Program-made: the position numbers and the translations under genes
Shown: positions 15,452 through 23,726 of the stretch, piece after piece
How positions within the stretch are numbered: the stretch's first letter is position 1
How the letters are laid out: the number at the start of each line of letters is the position of its first letter
Notes under the pieces: model-generated
Seen by the model: only the letters and a program-made list of their open reading frames with translations
Database searches by the model: none
Told to the model about the DNA's origin: nothing
Assembly: GCA_005777405.1 (NCBI GenBank)
Contig: SXMH01000166.1
Location: forward strand, 1 to 43,530
Origin: Actinomycetota bacterium
Lineage (GTDB): Bacteria > Actinomycetota > Actinomycetes > Actinomycetales > Microbacteriaceae
Length of the DNA: 43,530 nucleotides
Direction: 5' to 3'

Positions 15452-16339
15452 CTACAGGTGCTTGCCGCCTGTGACCGGCACCACCGCGCCCGACACGTAG
15501 CTCGCGGCGTCCGAGGCGAGATACACATAGGCCCCCGCGACTTCGGCCGGCTGCGCGGGTCGCCCGAGCGGAGTGTCGTGTCCGAAGCTCTCGACCTTGT
15601 CATCGCTCCATCCCGTCGCAGGGATGAGGGGTGTCCAGATTGGACCGGGTGCGACGGCATTGACGCGAATACCTCGAGGTCCCCACTGCTCTGCCATGGC
15701 TCGCACGAACGCGACCTGCGCGGCCTTCGTCATCGCGTAATCAACGAGGTTCGGTGAGGGGTTGAAGGCTTGAATCGAACTCGTCACGATGACGCTCGAG
15801 CCGGGCTGCAGATGCGGCGACGCCGTGCGCGCCGTCGCGACGAGCGACACGAGGTTCGTCTCGAGAACCCTCAGCAGCTCTTCGCGCGAGACATCTTCGA
15901 GCGTCGGGCGATCTCGCTGGTACGCCGCGTTGAGCACGAGGAGGTCGAGGCCCCCGAAAGCGTCAATCGTCGTGTCGACGATGCGCTCGGCGAAACCTTG
16001 GTGCCGCAAGTCGCCCTCGAGTGGCAAGGCCGCGCGACCAGCGGCGCGCACGAGCTCGGCTGTCGATTCGGCGTCGTCCGACTCGGGTGCGAGGTAAGTG
16101 AATGCCACATCGGCACCTTCCCGTGCGAAGGCGATCGCCACAGCTCGACCGATGCCCGAGTCACCACCCGTGATGAGCGCCCTCCGACCCGTCAGTCGAG
16201 CGCTTCCGACGTAGTCGTCTTCGCCATGGTCGGGCGTCGGCGTCATGGCATCGGTGAGTCCTGGCTGCGTCGCTTGCTGCTGCGCCGAGGGGTCGTCGCG
16301 CGTCGTCATGCGCGGATCCTTCAAGTGTGTGTCGGTCAT
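15452..16339 (-). CDS. Short-chain dehydrogenase/reductase, general-stress type (YhdF/YdaD-like)
   Basis: This 295-aa SDR has a Rossmann motif TGGDSGIGRAVA (about 55), an NAAYQ segment in the NAG position, a catalytic Ser stretch VIVTSSIQAF, and the catalytic YAMTK (about 205). The last residues are AVVPVTGGKHL. A 45-residue hydrophilic N-terminal extension rich in Asp, Gln and Thr matches the group often named glucose/ribitol dehydrogenase and induced by salt or ethanol stress. I start at the ATG at 16339, preceded by GGAG, rather than the longer track start. The substrate is unknown. It is divergent from the Rho-N-like gene, with a strong inverted repeat between them. Confidence 0.9.
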   Translation of the reverse strand: MTDTHLKDPRMTTRDDPSAQQQATQPGLTDAMTPTPDHGEDDYVGSARLTGRRALITGGDSGIGRAVAIAFAREGADVAFTYLAPESDDAESTAELVRAAGRAALPLEGDLRHQGFAERIVDTTIDAFGGLDLLVLNAAYQRDRPTLEDVSREELLRVLETNLVSLVATARTASPHLQPGSSVIVTSSIQAFNPSPNLVDYAMTKAAQVAFVRAMAEQWGPRGIRVNAVAPGPIWTPLIPATGWSDDKVESFGHDTPLGRPAQPAEVAGAYVYLASDAASYVSGAVVPVTGGKHL

Positions 16340-16370
16340 GATGCTCCGGTCGCGATAGTGGGTGCTCGGT

Positions 16371-16387
16371 GTGGGGACTCTCCCCAC
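16371..16387. promoter_or_regulatory. Inverted repeat between the SDR and Rho-N-like genes, possible operator
   Basis: GTGGGGA-CTC-TCCCCAC is a perfect 7-bp inverted repeat that can extend through CGGT/ACCG past a single bulge. It lies upstream of both divergent starts, where one regulator could serve both genes. Confidence 0.4.
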
Positions 16388-16512
16388 TACCGTCGCAGTG
16401 CGATGCGATCGCCGGCAGGGGGTTGACGTTGAGCGGTGCCCGTGTCAAGCCCTCTGTGCGCTGCCCCCGGGCTTCTAGATTCGAGTCGTCACCAGAGGGA
16501 AGGAAGCACTCC

Positions 16513-16779
16513 ATGCCACGCGCACGTCAAGACAGCGTGAAAGACCGAGAGCTCTACGACGCACTGCGCCACGCCGGGGCCTCGGCAGAGAAGGCTGCCC
16601 GCATCGCCAATGCCGCCGCGCGCGACGGCCGCTCCGCCGTCGGGCGACGAGGCGGAACCGCCGACGACTACGACGATCGCACCGTGCCCGAGTTGCGCGC
16701 GCGAGCGCGCGAACTCGGACTCACGGGCTACAGCTCGCTGCGCAAAGCTGCGCTGATCGACCTGCTGCGCTCGCACTGA
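16513..16779 (+). CDS. Small protein with a Rho-N/SAP-like C-terminal motif
   Basis: This 88-aa protein starts at the ATG at 16513, with GGAAGGAAG upstream. The first half is charged and helical (KDRELYDALRHAGASAEKAA). The C-terminal 35 residues (TVPELRARARELGLTGYSSL, then KAALIDLLRSH) match the helix-extended-helix of Rho N-terminal and SAP-like domains, which bind nucleic acid or act as small adaptors. Similar small proteins are common in actinobacteria without a known role. It is divergent from the stress-type SDR and may be stress-linked; that is inference from position only. Confidence 0.75.
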   Translation: MPRARQDSVKDRELYDALRHAGASAEKAARIANAAARDGRSAVGRRGGTADDYDDRTVPELRARARELGLTGYSSLRKAALIDLLRSH

Positions 16780-16795
16780 GCGCGCCAGCGAATCG

Positions 16796-17653
16796 TCAGC
16801 GCAGGCCGAGTTCGACCGCGAGTTCGTCGCGCACGTGCTCGCGAAGCTCGACGAGTTCGGGGTAGTTCGTGAAGAAGTCGAGCTTGCGACCCGCCACAGT
16901 CTCGGTCGACCACGACTCTTCGAGCACGAAGGTCATGAAGCTCTCGGCGAAGTCTTCGCCGATGTTCGTGGCGGCATAGTCGCTGACGAAGTCTTCTTCG
17001 TGTCGCTGGTAGAACTCCCACGCCACGTCACCGTCGGTGTTCTCTAGGTCGGGATGCTCGCTGTAGCCAGTCCAGAACTCCTCGTAGAACTGCCACAGGT
17101 ACGAGGCCTCCTCCGCGCAGCCTTCGACCACGGTGAAGGTCGGGCACGAGCCGCCCTTGGGTTCGAACTGCTCGGGAGCGTACGAGAACACGTGAGCGTA
17201 CTCGTGCACGAGTGTGGCGATGAGCAGTTGCGGGTCGTTGGCCGTGTCGAGATTGACGACGAGCGTCCAATACTGCGGATCACTGTCTTGATACACGTAG
17301 GCGAGGGTGTCGCTTTCGGGGGCGTCGCCGGTCTTGTACTGCAGAATGCTGGCGCCGGCGACGTCGTCGCCCACGATGCGCGTGAAGAGGGTCCACACGT
17401 CGGCGGCGGTGCCGGTGGCGGCGGGCACAAGCGCGCCTTGCTCGTCGACGTCGTAGATGTCGACGATGCCGAAGTCGCGGTCTTCTTCGGTGGCCGGCGC
17501 GTCGCGGTTGGGAGCGGTTTCGCCCTGTTGCGAGAGCAGCGCGCCGCCGAGAAACTGCCCGAACTGCACCGCGGCGACGCCCGCGAAGCCGAGCACGACG
17601 AGCAGAGTGACGCCAGCAAGAACCGAGAGCAGAATGACGCGAGAACGGGGCAC
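16796..17653 (-). CDS. Membrane-anchored HExxH putative metalloprotease, paralogue 1
   Basis: This 285-aa protein has one N-terminal transmembrane segment (VILLSVLAGVTLLVVLGFAG), so the rest is probably outside the cell. LVHEYAHVFSY (about 165) is an HExxH zinc site, and a downstream Glu in EDFAESF (about 240) can serve as the gluzincin third ligand. The block SYLWQFYEEFWTGYSEHPD is shared almost word for word with the protein at 23727-24593. Four Cys are visible, two of them close together in the region of that block. A GTG start follows a TAGCGT leaderless promoter. I do not recognise a characterised family. The protease function is inferred from the zinc motif and could be wrong if the protein only binds zinc. 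Confidence 0.75.
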   Translation of the reverse strand: MPRSRVILLSVLAGVTLLVVLGFAGVAAVQFGQFLGGALLSQQGETAPNRDAPATEEDRDFGIVDIYDVDEQGALVPAATGTAADVWTLFTRIVGDDVAGASILQYKTGDAPESDTLAYVYQDSDPQYWTLVVNLDTANDPQLLIATLVHEYAHVFSYAPEQFEPKGGSCPTFTVVEGCAEEASYLWQFYEEFWTGYSEHPDLENTDGDVAWEFYQRHEEDFVSDYAATNIGEDFAESFMTFVLEESWSTETVAGRKLDFFTNYPELVELREHVRDELAVELGLR

Positions 17654-17659
17654 GGGCTT

Positions 17660-17665
17660 ACGCTA
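17660..17665 (-). promoter_or_regulatory. -10 element of HExxH paralogue 1, leaderless type
   Basis: TAGCGT lies exactly 6 nt before the GTG at 17653. It overlaps the stop end of the TopIB gene, so this gene has its own promoter despite the tight packing. Confidence 0.55.
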
Positions 17666-18691
17666 GCGCCCCCGGGCGCCCTTGCTGCGCGAGGGTTGCC
17701 CGCGACGCAGCAGCGCCACGAGAGCAGCGTCACCTGAGCGCTGCACGTCGACCGACTGCCCTCGGCGCCAACGGCTCAGCACTCTCGGGTCGACGTAGCT
17801 CGACCGCGCCACCGTGGGGGTGTTGCAGAGCACCGCGGCTGCCTCGGCGATCGCTTCGCGCTCGAGCCGGTCGGCCTCGCGCACGGTGCCGGGCTTCTCG
17901 GAGCGCGCGAGCGCCTGCGCCGCCACGACGGTGCCTTTGAGTGTGCGGAAGTCTTTCGCGGTGAACCCCGGTCGACCCGTGGCCTCGGCGATCGCGCGCA
18001 CGACCTGCGCGGGCGAGAGCGGGCGCGCGGGGCCGTCAGCACTCGGTACGGCGAGCACGTTCGAGGTGGCCGTGGCGGCGGAAGAACCGGAGCCCGACCC
18101 CGCGACAAGTCGACGCAACGCTCGCGCGAGCGGAGCATCCACCACCTCCATGACGGCACGCACTCCCGATTTCGCCGGAAAGTCGAGTTGCACACGATCA
18201 CCCGTGATCGTCACGTCGCGATGCTGCAGCGTGATGAGTCCGCGGGAGCCGTGCAGTCGGCCGTAGCGGGGCGTGCCGAGCCGTGGCGCAGCCAGGTCGA
18301 GCAGTCGCAACGCTGCCGCGAGCACGAACTCTTCGTCGATGTGCCGCGCGCGCAATCGCACCGTGACCCACCGGCGCAGCGTGGGCATCGCTGACGCGAG
18401 ATCGAGGGCCCGTTCGTACTTGCGGCGGTCTCGGCCCGAGCGCCAATCGGGGTGGTAGAGGTACTGCATTCGACCGGCATCGTCGACACCGACCGCCTGG
18501 ATGCGCCCCGCAGGCTCGGCGCAGATCCACACGTTCTGCCACGCCGGCGGAATCGCGAGACTGCGCGCGCGCTGTCGGTCGGCCTCGCTCGCGGGTGAAC
18601 CCGAGGGGTCGACGTAGCGAAACCCTGAACCCGACCGCACGCGCCGCAGCCCGGGGTCGACGTGGGGTTGAGTCTTTCGCAGCCTCACCAC
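17663..18691 (-). CDS. Type IB DNA topoisomerase (poxvirus/eukaryotic-like)
   Basis: This 342-aa protein matches bacterial homologues of vaccinia topoisomerase IB. The N-terminal part has SGFRYVDPSG and IPPAWQNVWIC (about 20-60). The catalytic core has LRARHIDEEFVLAAALRLLD and KDFRTLKGTVVAAQ, supplying the Arg/Lys residues. The nucleophile is probably the Tyr in ARSSYVDPRVL (about 295), the usual place near the C-terminus. It relaxes supercoils by a 3'-phosphotyrosyl intermediate. Two adjacent GTG codons (18691 and 18688) can start it. These genes are scattered in bacteria and usually not essential. It stands alone here. Confidence 0.9.
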   Translation of the reverse strand: MVRLRKTQPHVDPGLRRVRSGSGFRYVDPSGSPASEADRQRARSLAIPPAWQNVWICAEPAGRIQAVGVDDAGRMQYLYHPDWRSGRDRRKYERALDLASAMPTLRRWVTVRLRARHIDEEFVLAAALRLLDLAAPRLGTPRYGRLHGSRGLITLQHRDVTITGDRVQLDFPAKSGVRAVMEVVDAPLARALRRLVAGSGSGSSAATATSNVLAVPSADGPARPLSPAQVVRAIAEATGRPGFTAKDFRTLKGTVVAAQALARSEKPGTVREADRLEREAIAEAAAVLCNTPTVARSSYVDPRVLSRWRRGQSVDVQRSGDAALVALLRRGQPSRSKGARGR

Positions 18692-18734
18692 GTCGTGACC
18701 GCATCGCTGTCGAGCCGGGTTGCTCGCTCCCCCG

Positions 18735-19901
18735 TCATGCGCGGTGCAGCACGACGAGGTGTCGCGCGATCGGGGCGAAGATCGGGGCGCCGAGCACGAG
18801 CACGAGTGCGTCGCGGGCGCGCGAGCGTGCGCCGCTCGCGGCCCTGCCGACTCTCATGAACAGTCGCGCTCGACGATGCCCGCGCAGCGCCGCGCGCCGC
18901 GTCGACCGGGCGTATGCCGCGAAGCGGGGCTCGCCGTCACGCAGCGATCGCTCGAGCGCCGGCGCGAGTCGACGCGCAGCCGCCCAGCCAAGGCTCAACC
19001 CTTGCCCGCCGATGGGGCTCACTTCGTGCGCCGCGTCACCGAGCAGCACGGCGCGACCGCGCGCGAGCGGGTGAGCGAGGTGCTGCTGCGCCGTGAACGT
19101 GCTCGCCGTGCCCTCCATGAGCTCGGGGCTCTCGCCGAGCCGCTCGCGCACGAGGGCGGCGAGCTCCGGCTCGGTAGGAGCGGGCTCGTGCGAGCCGAGG
19201 CCGACGACCCAGCGCCGACGATGGTCGGGCAGCGGAAACGACTCGACGACACCCGCTCGAGCGCCGTGCAGTCGCACCCAGGGCTCATCGCGCGGCTCGG
19301 CGGGAGCATCCGCCATCGCGTACTGACCGGCGCCGCTGCGCCGCTGCCAGCGCACGCCGAGCTGGTCGCGCAATGCGCTGCGCGTGCCGTCGCACACCAC
19401 GGCGAAACGCGCTGTCGCGGGATGCTCTCCGTGCGCATCGCGCACCACCAGCTGCACGACCTCGGCGTGCGGGGTGACGCTCACGACCGTGACACCGCGC
19501 TCGAGGGCGCCCGGCTGCAGCGCGTCGAGTCGCTCGGCGAGCAGCTGCTCCACGCGCTGCTGCGCGAGAACGAGCGGCCGCGGGCTATTCGCGTCGAAGC
19601 GCAGCACGGCGAGCACGCGACGCGCGCCCGAGCGCTGCTCGCTCGAGAACTCGCCGCCGCCGATCGCGAGTGCCTCGGCACGCACCTGCGTGCCGACTCC
19701 GGCGGCGTCGAGCGCGTCGAGTGCCGCGGGGTGGATGCCGAAAGCGCGCGGCCTCGCGGCAAGGTTCTGCCGCTGTTCGAGCACGCGCACCCCAATGCTG
19801 CGCTGGGCGAGCAGGCAGGCCAAAAGCAGTCCGTTCGGGCCGCCGCCGATGATCACGACAGGCGTCGGCGATGCTGCGTTCGCCACCCCGGCCTCAGACA
19901 T
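18735..19901 (-). CDS. FAD-dependent aromatic hydroxylase (SrsC-like) in the type III PKS operon
   Basis: This 388-aa group A flavoprotein monooxygenase has an N-terminal GGGPNGLLLACLLAQ dinucleotide fold, a mid CDGTRSALR (DG motif, about 165) and LLGDAAHEVSPIGGQGLSLG (GD motif, about 275). It is of PHBH/UbiH type and would use NAD(P)H and O2 to hydroxylate an aromatic ring. It overlaps the methyltransferase gene by 8 bp and is third in an operon whose content matches Streptomyces griseus srsABC. The probable substrate is therefore an alkylresorcinol, giving a quinol or quinone lipid. The substrate is inferred from context. Confidence 0.88.
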   Translation of the reverse strand: MSEAGVANAASPTPVVIIGGGPNGLLLACLLAQRSIGVRVLEQRQNLAARPRAFGIHPAALDALDAAGVGTQVRAEALAIGGGEFSSEQRSGARRVLAVLRFDANSPRPLVLAQQRVEQLLAERLDALQPGALERGVTVVSVTPHAEVVQLVVRDAHGEHPATARFAVVCDGTRSALRDQLGVRWQRRSGAGQYAMADAPAEPRDEPWVRLHGARAGVVESFPLPDHRRRWVVGLGSHEPAPTEPELAALVRERLGESPELMEGTASTFTAQQHLAHPLARGRAVLLGDAAHEVSPIGGQGLSLGWAAARRLAPALERSLRDGEPRFAAYARSTRRAALRGHRRARLFMRVGRAASGARSRARDALVLVLGAPIFAPIARHLVVLHRA

Positions 19902-20667
19902 CGCTGCCCCGGTTCGGCGGCGAGTACTCGACGTGCTGCCGCCAGGGCGACACTCGCGTCACACTCCAGCCCGGTGGCACCACGGCCGCGAGCTCTCGCG
20001 GCAGAAAAGATCGTCGAATGCTGGCGAGCCCATCAGGCCGAATGAACGAACCACGCAGCACGGTCGGCTGCAGCGGCAGCGTCACCGCAGCGAAGGCGGC
20101 GTACGAGAGCCGACTGCGCACGAGGTCGGCGTGAATGACACGTCCACCGCGTCGAACGAGGCGCTCCGAATCGGCGAGCAGCACACCGAGCGCGTGACCG
20201 TCGAGGTGATGCAGCACATGGTTCGAGATGACGAGATCGAAGCGCTGGTCGTCGTTGGTGAGATCGCCACTCGTGAGTTCATTCACTAGCTCGCTGCTGT
20301 GCGCCCGCCGCACCGTGAGTCCAGGGGTCGGCGGTTGCCGCAGCGCCCACCACGCTGCGCGCGGGTCGGGGTCGATCGCGACGACCTCGAGCGGCACGCG
20401 ATCGCGCTGGGCACGAGCCAGCAATTCGCGCGCGACATCGGCACCCCCGGCACCGATGTCGAGCACCCGCACCGGTGCTGCGGCATTGCGGGCACGCGGC
20501 AGCACTTCGCGCCGGTAGAGGCCGCGAGCGTCGGAGAGCACGGAGTTGATGAGCGTGAAGCGCTCGTAAGTGCGGTGCAGAGTGTCGAGATCGCAGTCGG
20601 GGTCGTCCATGAGTTCGCGCACCTCGGTGTCGCGCTCACGAAAGTCGAGGCGCGCGGCTGATGTCAC
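19894..20667 (-). CDS. Class I SAM-dependent methyltransferase in the type III PKS operon
   Basis: This 257-aa protein has SAM motif I as VRVLDIGAGGADVARELL (about 68-85), an acidic motif II in VVAIDPDPRAA, and FDLVISNHVLHHLDG as the motif IV region. The GTG start is 2 bp after the PKS stop. In the known srs pathway a methyltransferase O-methylates the resorcinol. SrsB itself belongs, as far as I recall, to a membrane type, so this would be a functional rather than sequence match. A C-methylase or quinone methylase is the alternative. Confidence 0.85.
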   Translation of the reverse strand: MTSAARLDFRERDTEVRELMDDPDCDLDTLHRTYERFTLINSVLSDARGLYRREVLPRARNAAAPVRVLDIGAGGADVARELLARAQRDRVPLEVVAIDPDPRAAWWALRQPPTPGLTVRRAHSSELVNELTSGDLTNDDQRFDLVISNHVLHHLDGHALGVLLADSERLVRRGGRVIHADLVRSRLSYAAFAAVTLPLQPTVLRGSFIRPDGLASIRRSFLPRELAAVVPPGWSVTRVSPWRQHVEYSPPNRGSDV

Positions 20668-20669
20668 GC

Positions 20670-21812
20670 TCAGCCTTCCGCGACCTCGAGCAGCGCCGAC
20701 TCGACGGTGAGGCCCGGGCCGAACGCCATCGCGATGACCCGCTCCCCTGCCGCGCTCTGCCCATGGAGAATGCGCTGCATGACGAACATGACGGTGGCGC
20801 TCGACATGTTGCCGACGTCGTGCAGCACGCCGCGCGCGGGTTCGAGCTGCTCTTCTGTTAGTTCGAGCCGGTGTTGCACGCGATCGAGAATGCTGCGCCC
20901 GCCGGGGTGAATCGCCCAGTGCTCGACGGCACCGCTCATCGTGTCGGCCTCAAGGGCAGCGGCGAGCGGCTCGTGGTCGGCGAGCAGCGGGCGCAGGGCA
21001 TCCACGACGTGCTGCTCGATGATCTGCGGAACGTACGTCGAGAGCACCATCTCGAAACCTTCATCGCCGATCGTCCACGCCATGTCGCTCTCACCGAGCG
21101 GGGTGATGACCGTCTCGAAACGGTCGAGGCGCAGGCCGCGCTCGCCCGCAGCGAGGGGGCGGTTGGTGACGATGCCCGACGCCGCACCGTCGCCGAAGAG
21201 CGAGCTCGCGACGATCGTGTCGGGGTTGTTCGAAGTGCGCAAGTGCAGAGTGCAGAGTTCGACGCTCACGACGAGCACGACCGCCTCGGGGTCGGCGTCG
21301 CAGAACTGAGCGGCAGCGCGTAGCGCGGGCATCGCGGCGTAGCACCCCATGAAGCCCAAGTGATACCGCTGCACGCCGGGTCGCAGCTGCAGCTCGCGCG
21401 CGATGAGAAAATCGGGACCCGGCGCGAAGAAGCCCGTGCACGAGACGGTCACGACGTGGGTGATGTCGGCGGCGGTGATGCCCTCGGCGCCGTCGATCGC
21501 GCGGCGTGCTGCCTCGACGAAAAGCGGGCCAGCCGCCTCGATGTAGAGCTCGTTGCGCGTCTTCGTGCCGGGCGAGAGCAACAGGTTCTGCTCGCCGTCG
21601 AAGAAGCGCGGATTCTCGGGCCGGGCCTCGAGCTGCAGCTCGTCGATCACGGTGTAGCGCGTGGCGATGCCCGAAACGTCGAACGAGGTGCCGACGATGC
21701 GCTGACCCAGTCGGTTGAGGTCGGGCTGCGCGGCGAAGACGTCGCGCACCTGCTCCTGCACGAGCTGGGTGTCGGGAACGATGGTCTGCAGCGAGCGGAG
21801 CGTCGGCGTCAT
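20670..21812 (-). CDS. Type III polyketide synthase (chalcone/stilbene synthase family, alkylresorcinol/alkylpyrone type)
   Basis: This 380-aa thiolase-fold synthase shows the complete catalytic triad: Cys in VSCTGFFAPGPDF (about 150), His in AIHPGGRSILD (about 297) and Asn in HDVGNMSSATVMF (about 330). Such enzymes extend an acyl starter with malonyl-CoA and cyclise it. I start at the ATG at 21812 because a TAGGGT element lies 7 nt upstream; the 43 extra residues in the track are low-complexity Arg/Ser/Thr. With the methyltransferase and FAD hydroxylase behind it, it probably makes alkylresorcinols or quinones placed in the membrane. The starter cannot be read from sequence. Confidence 0.93.
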   Translation of the reverse strand: MTPTLRSLQTIVPDTQLVQEQVRDVFAAQPDLNRLGQRIVGTSFDVSGIATRYTVIDELQLEARPENPRFFDGEQNLLLSPGTKTRNELYIEAAGPLFVEAARRAIDGAEGITAADITHVVTVSCTGFFAPGPDFLIARELQLRPGVQRYHLGFMGCYAAMPALRAAAQFCDADPEAVVLVVSVELCTLHLRTSNNPDTIVASSLFGDGAASGIVTNRPLAAGERGLRLDRFETVITPLGESDMAWTIGDEGFEMVLSTYVPQIIEQHVVDALRPLLADHEPLAAALEADTMSGAVEHWAIHPGGRSILDRVQHRLELTEEQLEPARGVLHDVGNMSSATVMFVMQRILHGQSAAGERVIAMAFGPGLTVESALLEVAEG

Positions 21813-21819
21813 GGTGCTG

Positions 21820-21825
21820 ACCCTA
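21820..21825 (-). promoter_or_regulatory. -10 element of the type III PKS operon
   Basis: TAGGGT lies 7 nt before the ATG at 21812, with no SD present. It supports the shorter start and a single promoter for the three-gene operon. Confidence 0.5.
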
Positions 21826-21891
21826 CGGCGCGGTGCAGGCGATGTCACTGGGGTTGACGCGGCCCACGGCGTGCTCCTAGGCAGCCTCCGG

Positions 21892-22686
21892 TCAGCCGAG
21901 CGAGATGAGCTGCGTGAGGTCGTCAGTGGGCAACTCGTCAACGACCGCGCCGACCGTGAGGTCGTCGAGAGTCACCGGGGCGCCGCGCACGGTGAGAAAG
22001 GCCGTGTCAGAGGCGTCGCGGCCAGCCGCGATGCGCAGCAACGATGACCGCGGTGCGAGCGCGGTGGCATCCACGACGTACCAGTGGCCATCGATCGCGG
22101 CCTCGGCGACAGCGTGGAAGTCCATGGGCGAGAGGCCCGGTGCGTAGACCGACGCCAGCCGCGCGGGCAGGTGCATGGCGCGCAACAACGCGACCACGAG
22201 GTGCGCGTAATCGCGGCACACGCCCTCCCCCGCGAGCATCGTGCGCACGGCGCCGTCGGTCGGCAAGCTCGACCCCGGCACATACTGCAAGCGCTGCCCG
22301 ACCCACGAGCTCACCCCGAAGAGCAAATCGGTGCCGGTGAGGCCCGAGAACTCGCGCATGGCCGTCGGCACGAGCGAGTCAGACTCGCAATAGCGGCTCG
22401 GCCTCAGAAACACGATCTCGTCGAGCGCGCTCACCTCGAGCGGTTCAGCCCGGCCATCGACGGTCGCCCGGTAGCTCACGTGCACGTCGCCCTCGACGAC
22501 ATCAGCGAGGTGCAGTCGGGCGCCGTGAGCGTCGATGACTTCGGTGACGCTCACGGGCACACCGCCCTGCGTCACCTCGAGTTGCTCATCAACCGCGAGG
22601 CCGGTGGCGTTGACGGCGACCGAGAGCACGAGTCGGGCATCCCCCGCCGCGGTGAGGGCCATGTCGGCGGAAGTGTGTCTGCGCAT
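21892..22686 (-). CDS. Transglutaminase-like cysteine protease family protein
   Basis: This 264-aa protein has the transglutaminase core in its second half: Cys in AGEGVCRDYAHLV (about 165), His in MDFHAVAEAAIDG (about 205) and Asp in WYVVDATAL. An N-terminal beta-rich domain precedes it, the usual layout of bacterial transglutaminase-like proteins found near amidoligases, although no amidoligase is seen here. No signal peptide is visible. The start is uncertain: the ATG at 22686 has a GATGAT 6 nt upstream, while ATG 22707 has an SD that is too close. It reads in the same direction as the PKS operon, 79 bp before it. Confidence 0.85.
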   Translation of the reverse strand: MRRHTSADMALTAAGDARLVLSVAVNATGLAVDEQLEVTQGGVPVSVTEVIDAHGARLHLADVVEGDVHVSYRATVDGRAEPLEVSALDEIVFLRPSRYCESDSLVPTAMREFSGLTGTDLLFGVSSWVGQRLQYVPGSSLPTDGAVRTMLAGEGVCRDYAHLVVALLRAMHLPARLASVYAPGLSPMDFHAVAEAAIDGHWYVVDATALAPRSSLLRIAAGRDASDTAFLTVRGAPVTLDDLTVGAVVDELPTDDLTQLISLG

Positions 22687-22765
22687 GCGCTGATCATCGC
22701 AGGCCATGCTCCACTCGCGCCGCATCGCGTCACGCACGCGCCCCTCGATGCGGCACGATGAAGCC

Positions 22766-23701
22766 ATGTCTCGTCGTGGAGTTCTACTCTTCGCCGCCCT
22801 CGGCCTCATCTGGGGAATCCCCTATCTCTTCATCAAGATCGCCGTGGTCGAGCTCAGCCCGGAGTTTCTCGTGCTCGCGCGTTGCGCGCTCGCGGCCGCG
22901 CTGCTGCTGCCGATCGCGGCGCGCCGCGGTGCGCTCACGCCTGTGTTGCGGCGGTGGAAGCCTCTCGTCATCTTCGCGATCGTCGAGATCGCTTTGCCCT
23001 GGTACGCCCTCGGAGCTGCCGAAGTGCGCTTGCCGAGCTCGACCACCGGGTTGCTGCTCGCGAGCATCCCGCTCGTCGCGATCGGCGTCGCGTTCGCCTT
23101 CGGCGGGCGCGACCGCATCGGCGCGCTCAACGCTCTGGGCATCGTCATCGGCATGGTCGGCGTCGCCGCCATCGTGGGGCTCGATCTGGGCGGCTCTGAT
23201 CTCGGAAGCGTCGCGCTGCTGGGCGTCGCCGTGGTCGGCTATGCAATCGGCCCGGCCATGCTGGCACGGTGGATGCACGACCTGCCGGGCATCGGCGTCA
23301 TGGCTGCCGCGCTCACGATCTGCGCCGCGCTCTACCTACCGATCGTGGCGATCTCGGGCGGCTGGCCCACCTCGGTGCCGTCAGCACCCGTGATCGTCTC
23401 GGTGGTCGTGCTCGCTGTCGTCTGCAGCGCGCTGGCGTTCGTGCTTATGTTCGCTCTCGTCGCCGAGATCGGCCCGATCCGCATGACGGCGATCACCTAC
23501 GTCAACCCGGCGGTGGCCGTCGTCGCGGGGGCGCTCGTGCTCGGTGAACCCGTCACCGTCTGGACGATCGTCGGCTTCGCGCTCATCCTCGTTGGGTGCT
23601 GGCTCGTGACCAAGCCCGCGCCAGCGCGAGACGGTGCTGTCGCCTCGCCGTCGGCCGACGCCGAGGTCGCACCGCCCACGACGGGCGCCGCTGTGCCCTA
23701 A
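22766..23701 (+). CDS. EamA/DMT-family permease
   Basis: This 311-aa protein has ten hydrophobic helices in two EamA repeats. The first begins VLLFAALGLIWGIPYLFIKI, the classic opening of drug/metabolite transporters, and the second ends with TYVNPAVAVVAGALVLGEPV. It is probably an exporter of small metabolites or amino acids in the cytoplasmic membrane. I start at the ATG at 22766; the 20 residues before it in the track are unlike a membrane start. A weak CACGAT sits 6 nt upstream. It is divergent from the transglutaminase and convergent with the second HExxH protein. Confidence 0.9.
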   Translation: MSRRGVLLFAALGLIWGIPYLFIKIAVVELSPEFLVLARCALAAALLLPIAARRGALTPVLRRWKPLVIFAIVEIALPWYALGAAEVRLPSSTTGLLLASIPLVAIGVAFAFGGRDRIGALNALGIVIGMVGVAAIVGLDLGGSDLGSVALLGVAVVGYAIGPAMLARWMHDLPGIGVMAAALTICAALYLPIVAISGGWPTSVPSAPVIVSVVVLAVVCSALAFVLMFALVAEIGPIRMTAITYVNPAVAVVAGALVLGEPVTVWTIVGFALILVGCWLVTKPAPARDGAVASPSADAEVAPPTTGAAVP

Positions 23702-23726
23702 GCGTGCGCTGTGCCTTAGCGCTCTG

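Noticed and set aside
22754-22759. CACGAT as a leaderless -10 for the EamA permease
   Set aside because: The spacing fits (6 nt), but the hexamer does not match TANNNT, so I did not list it as a promoter.
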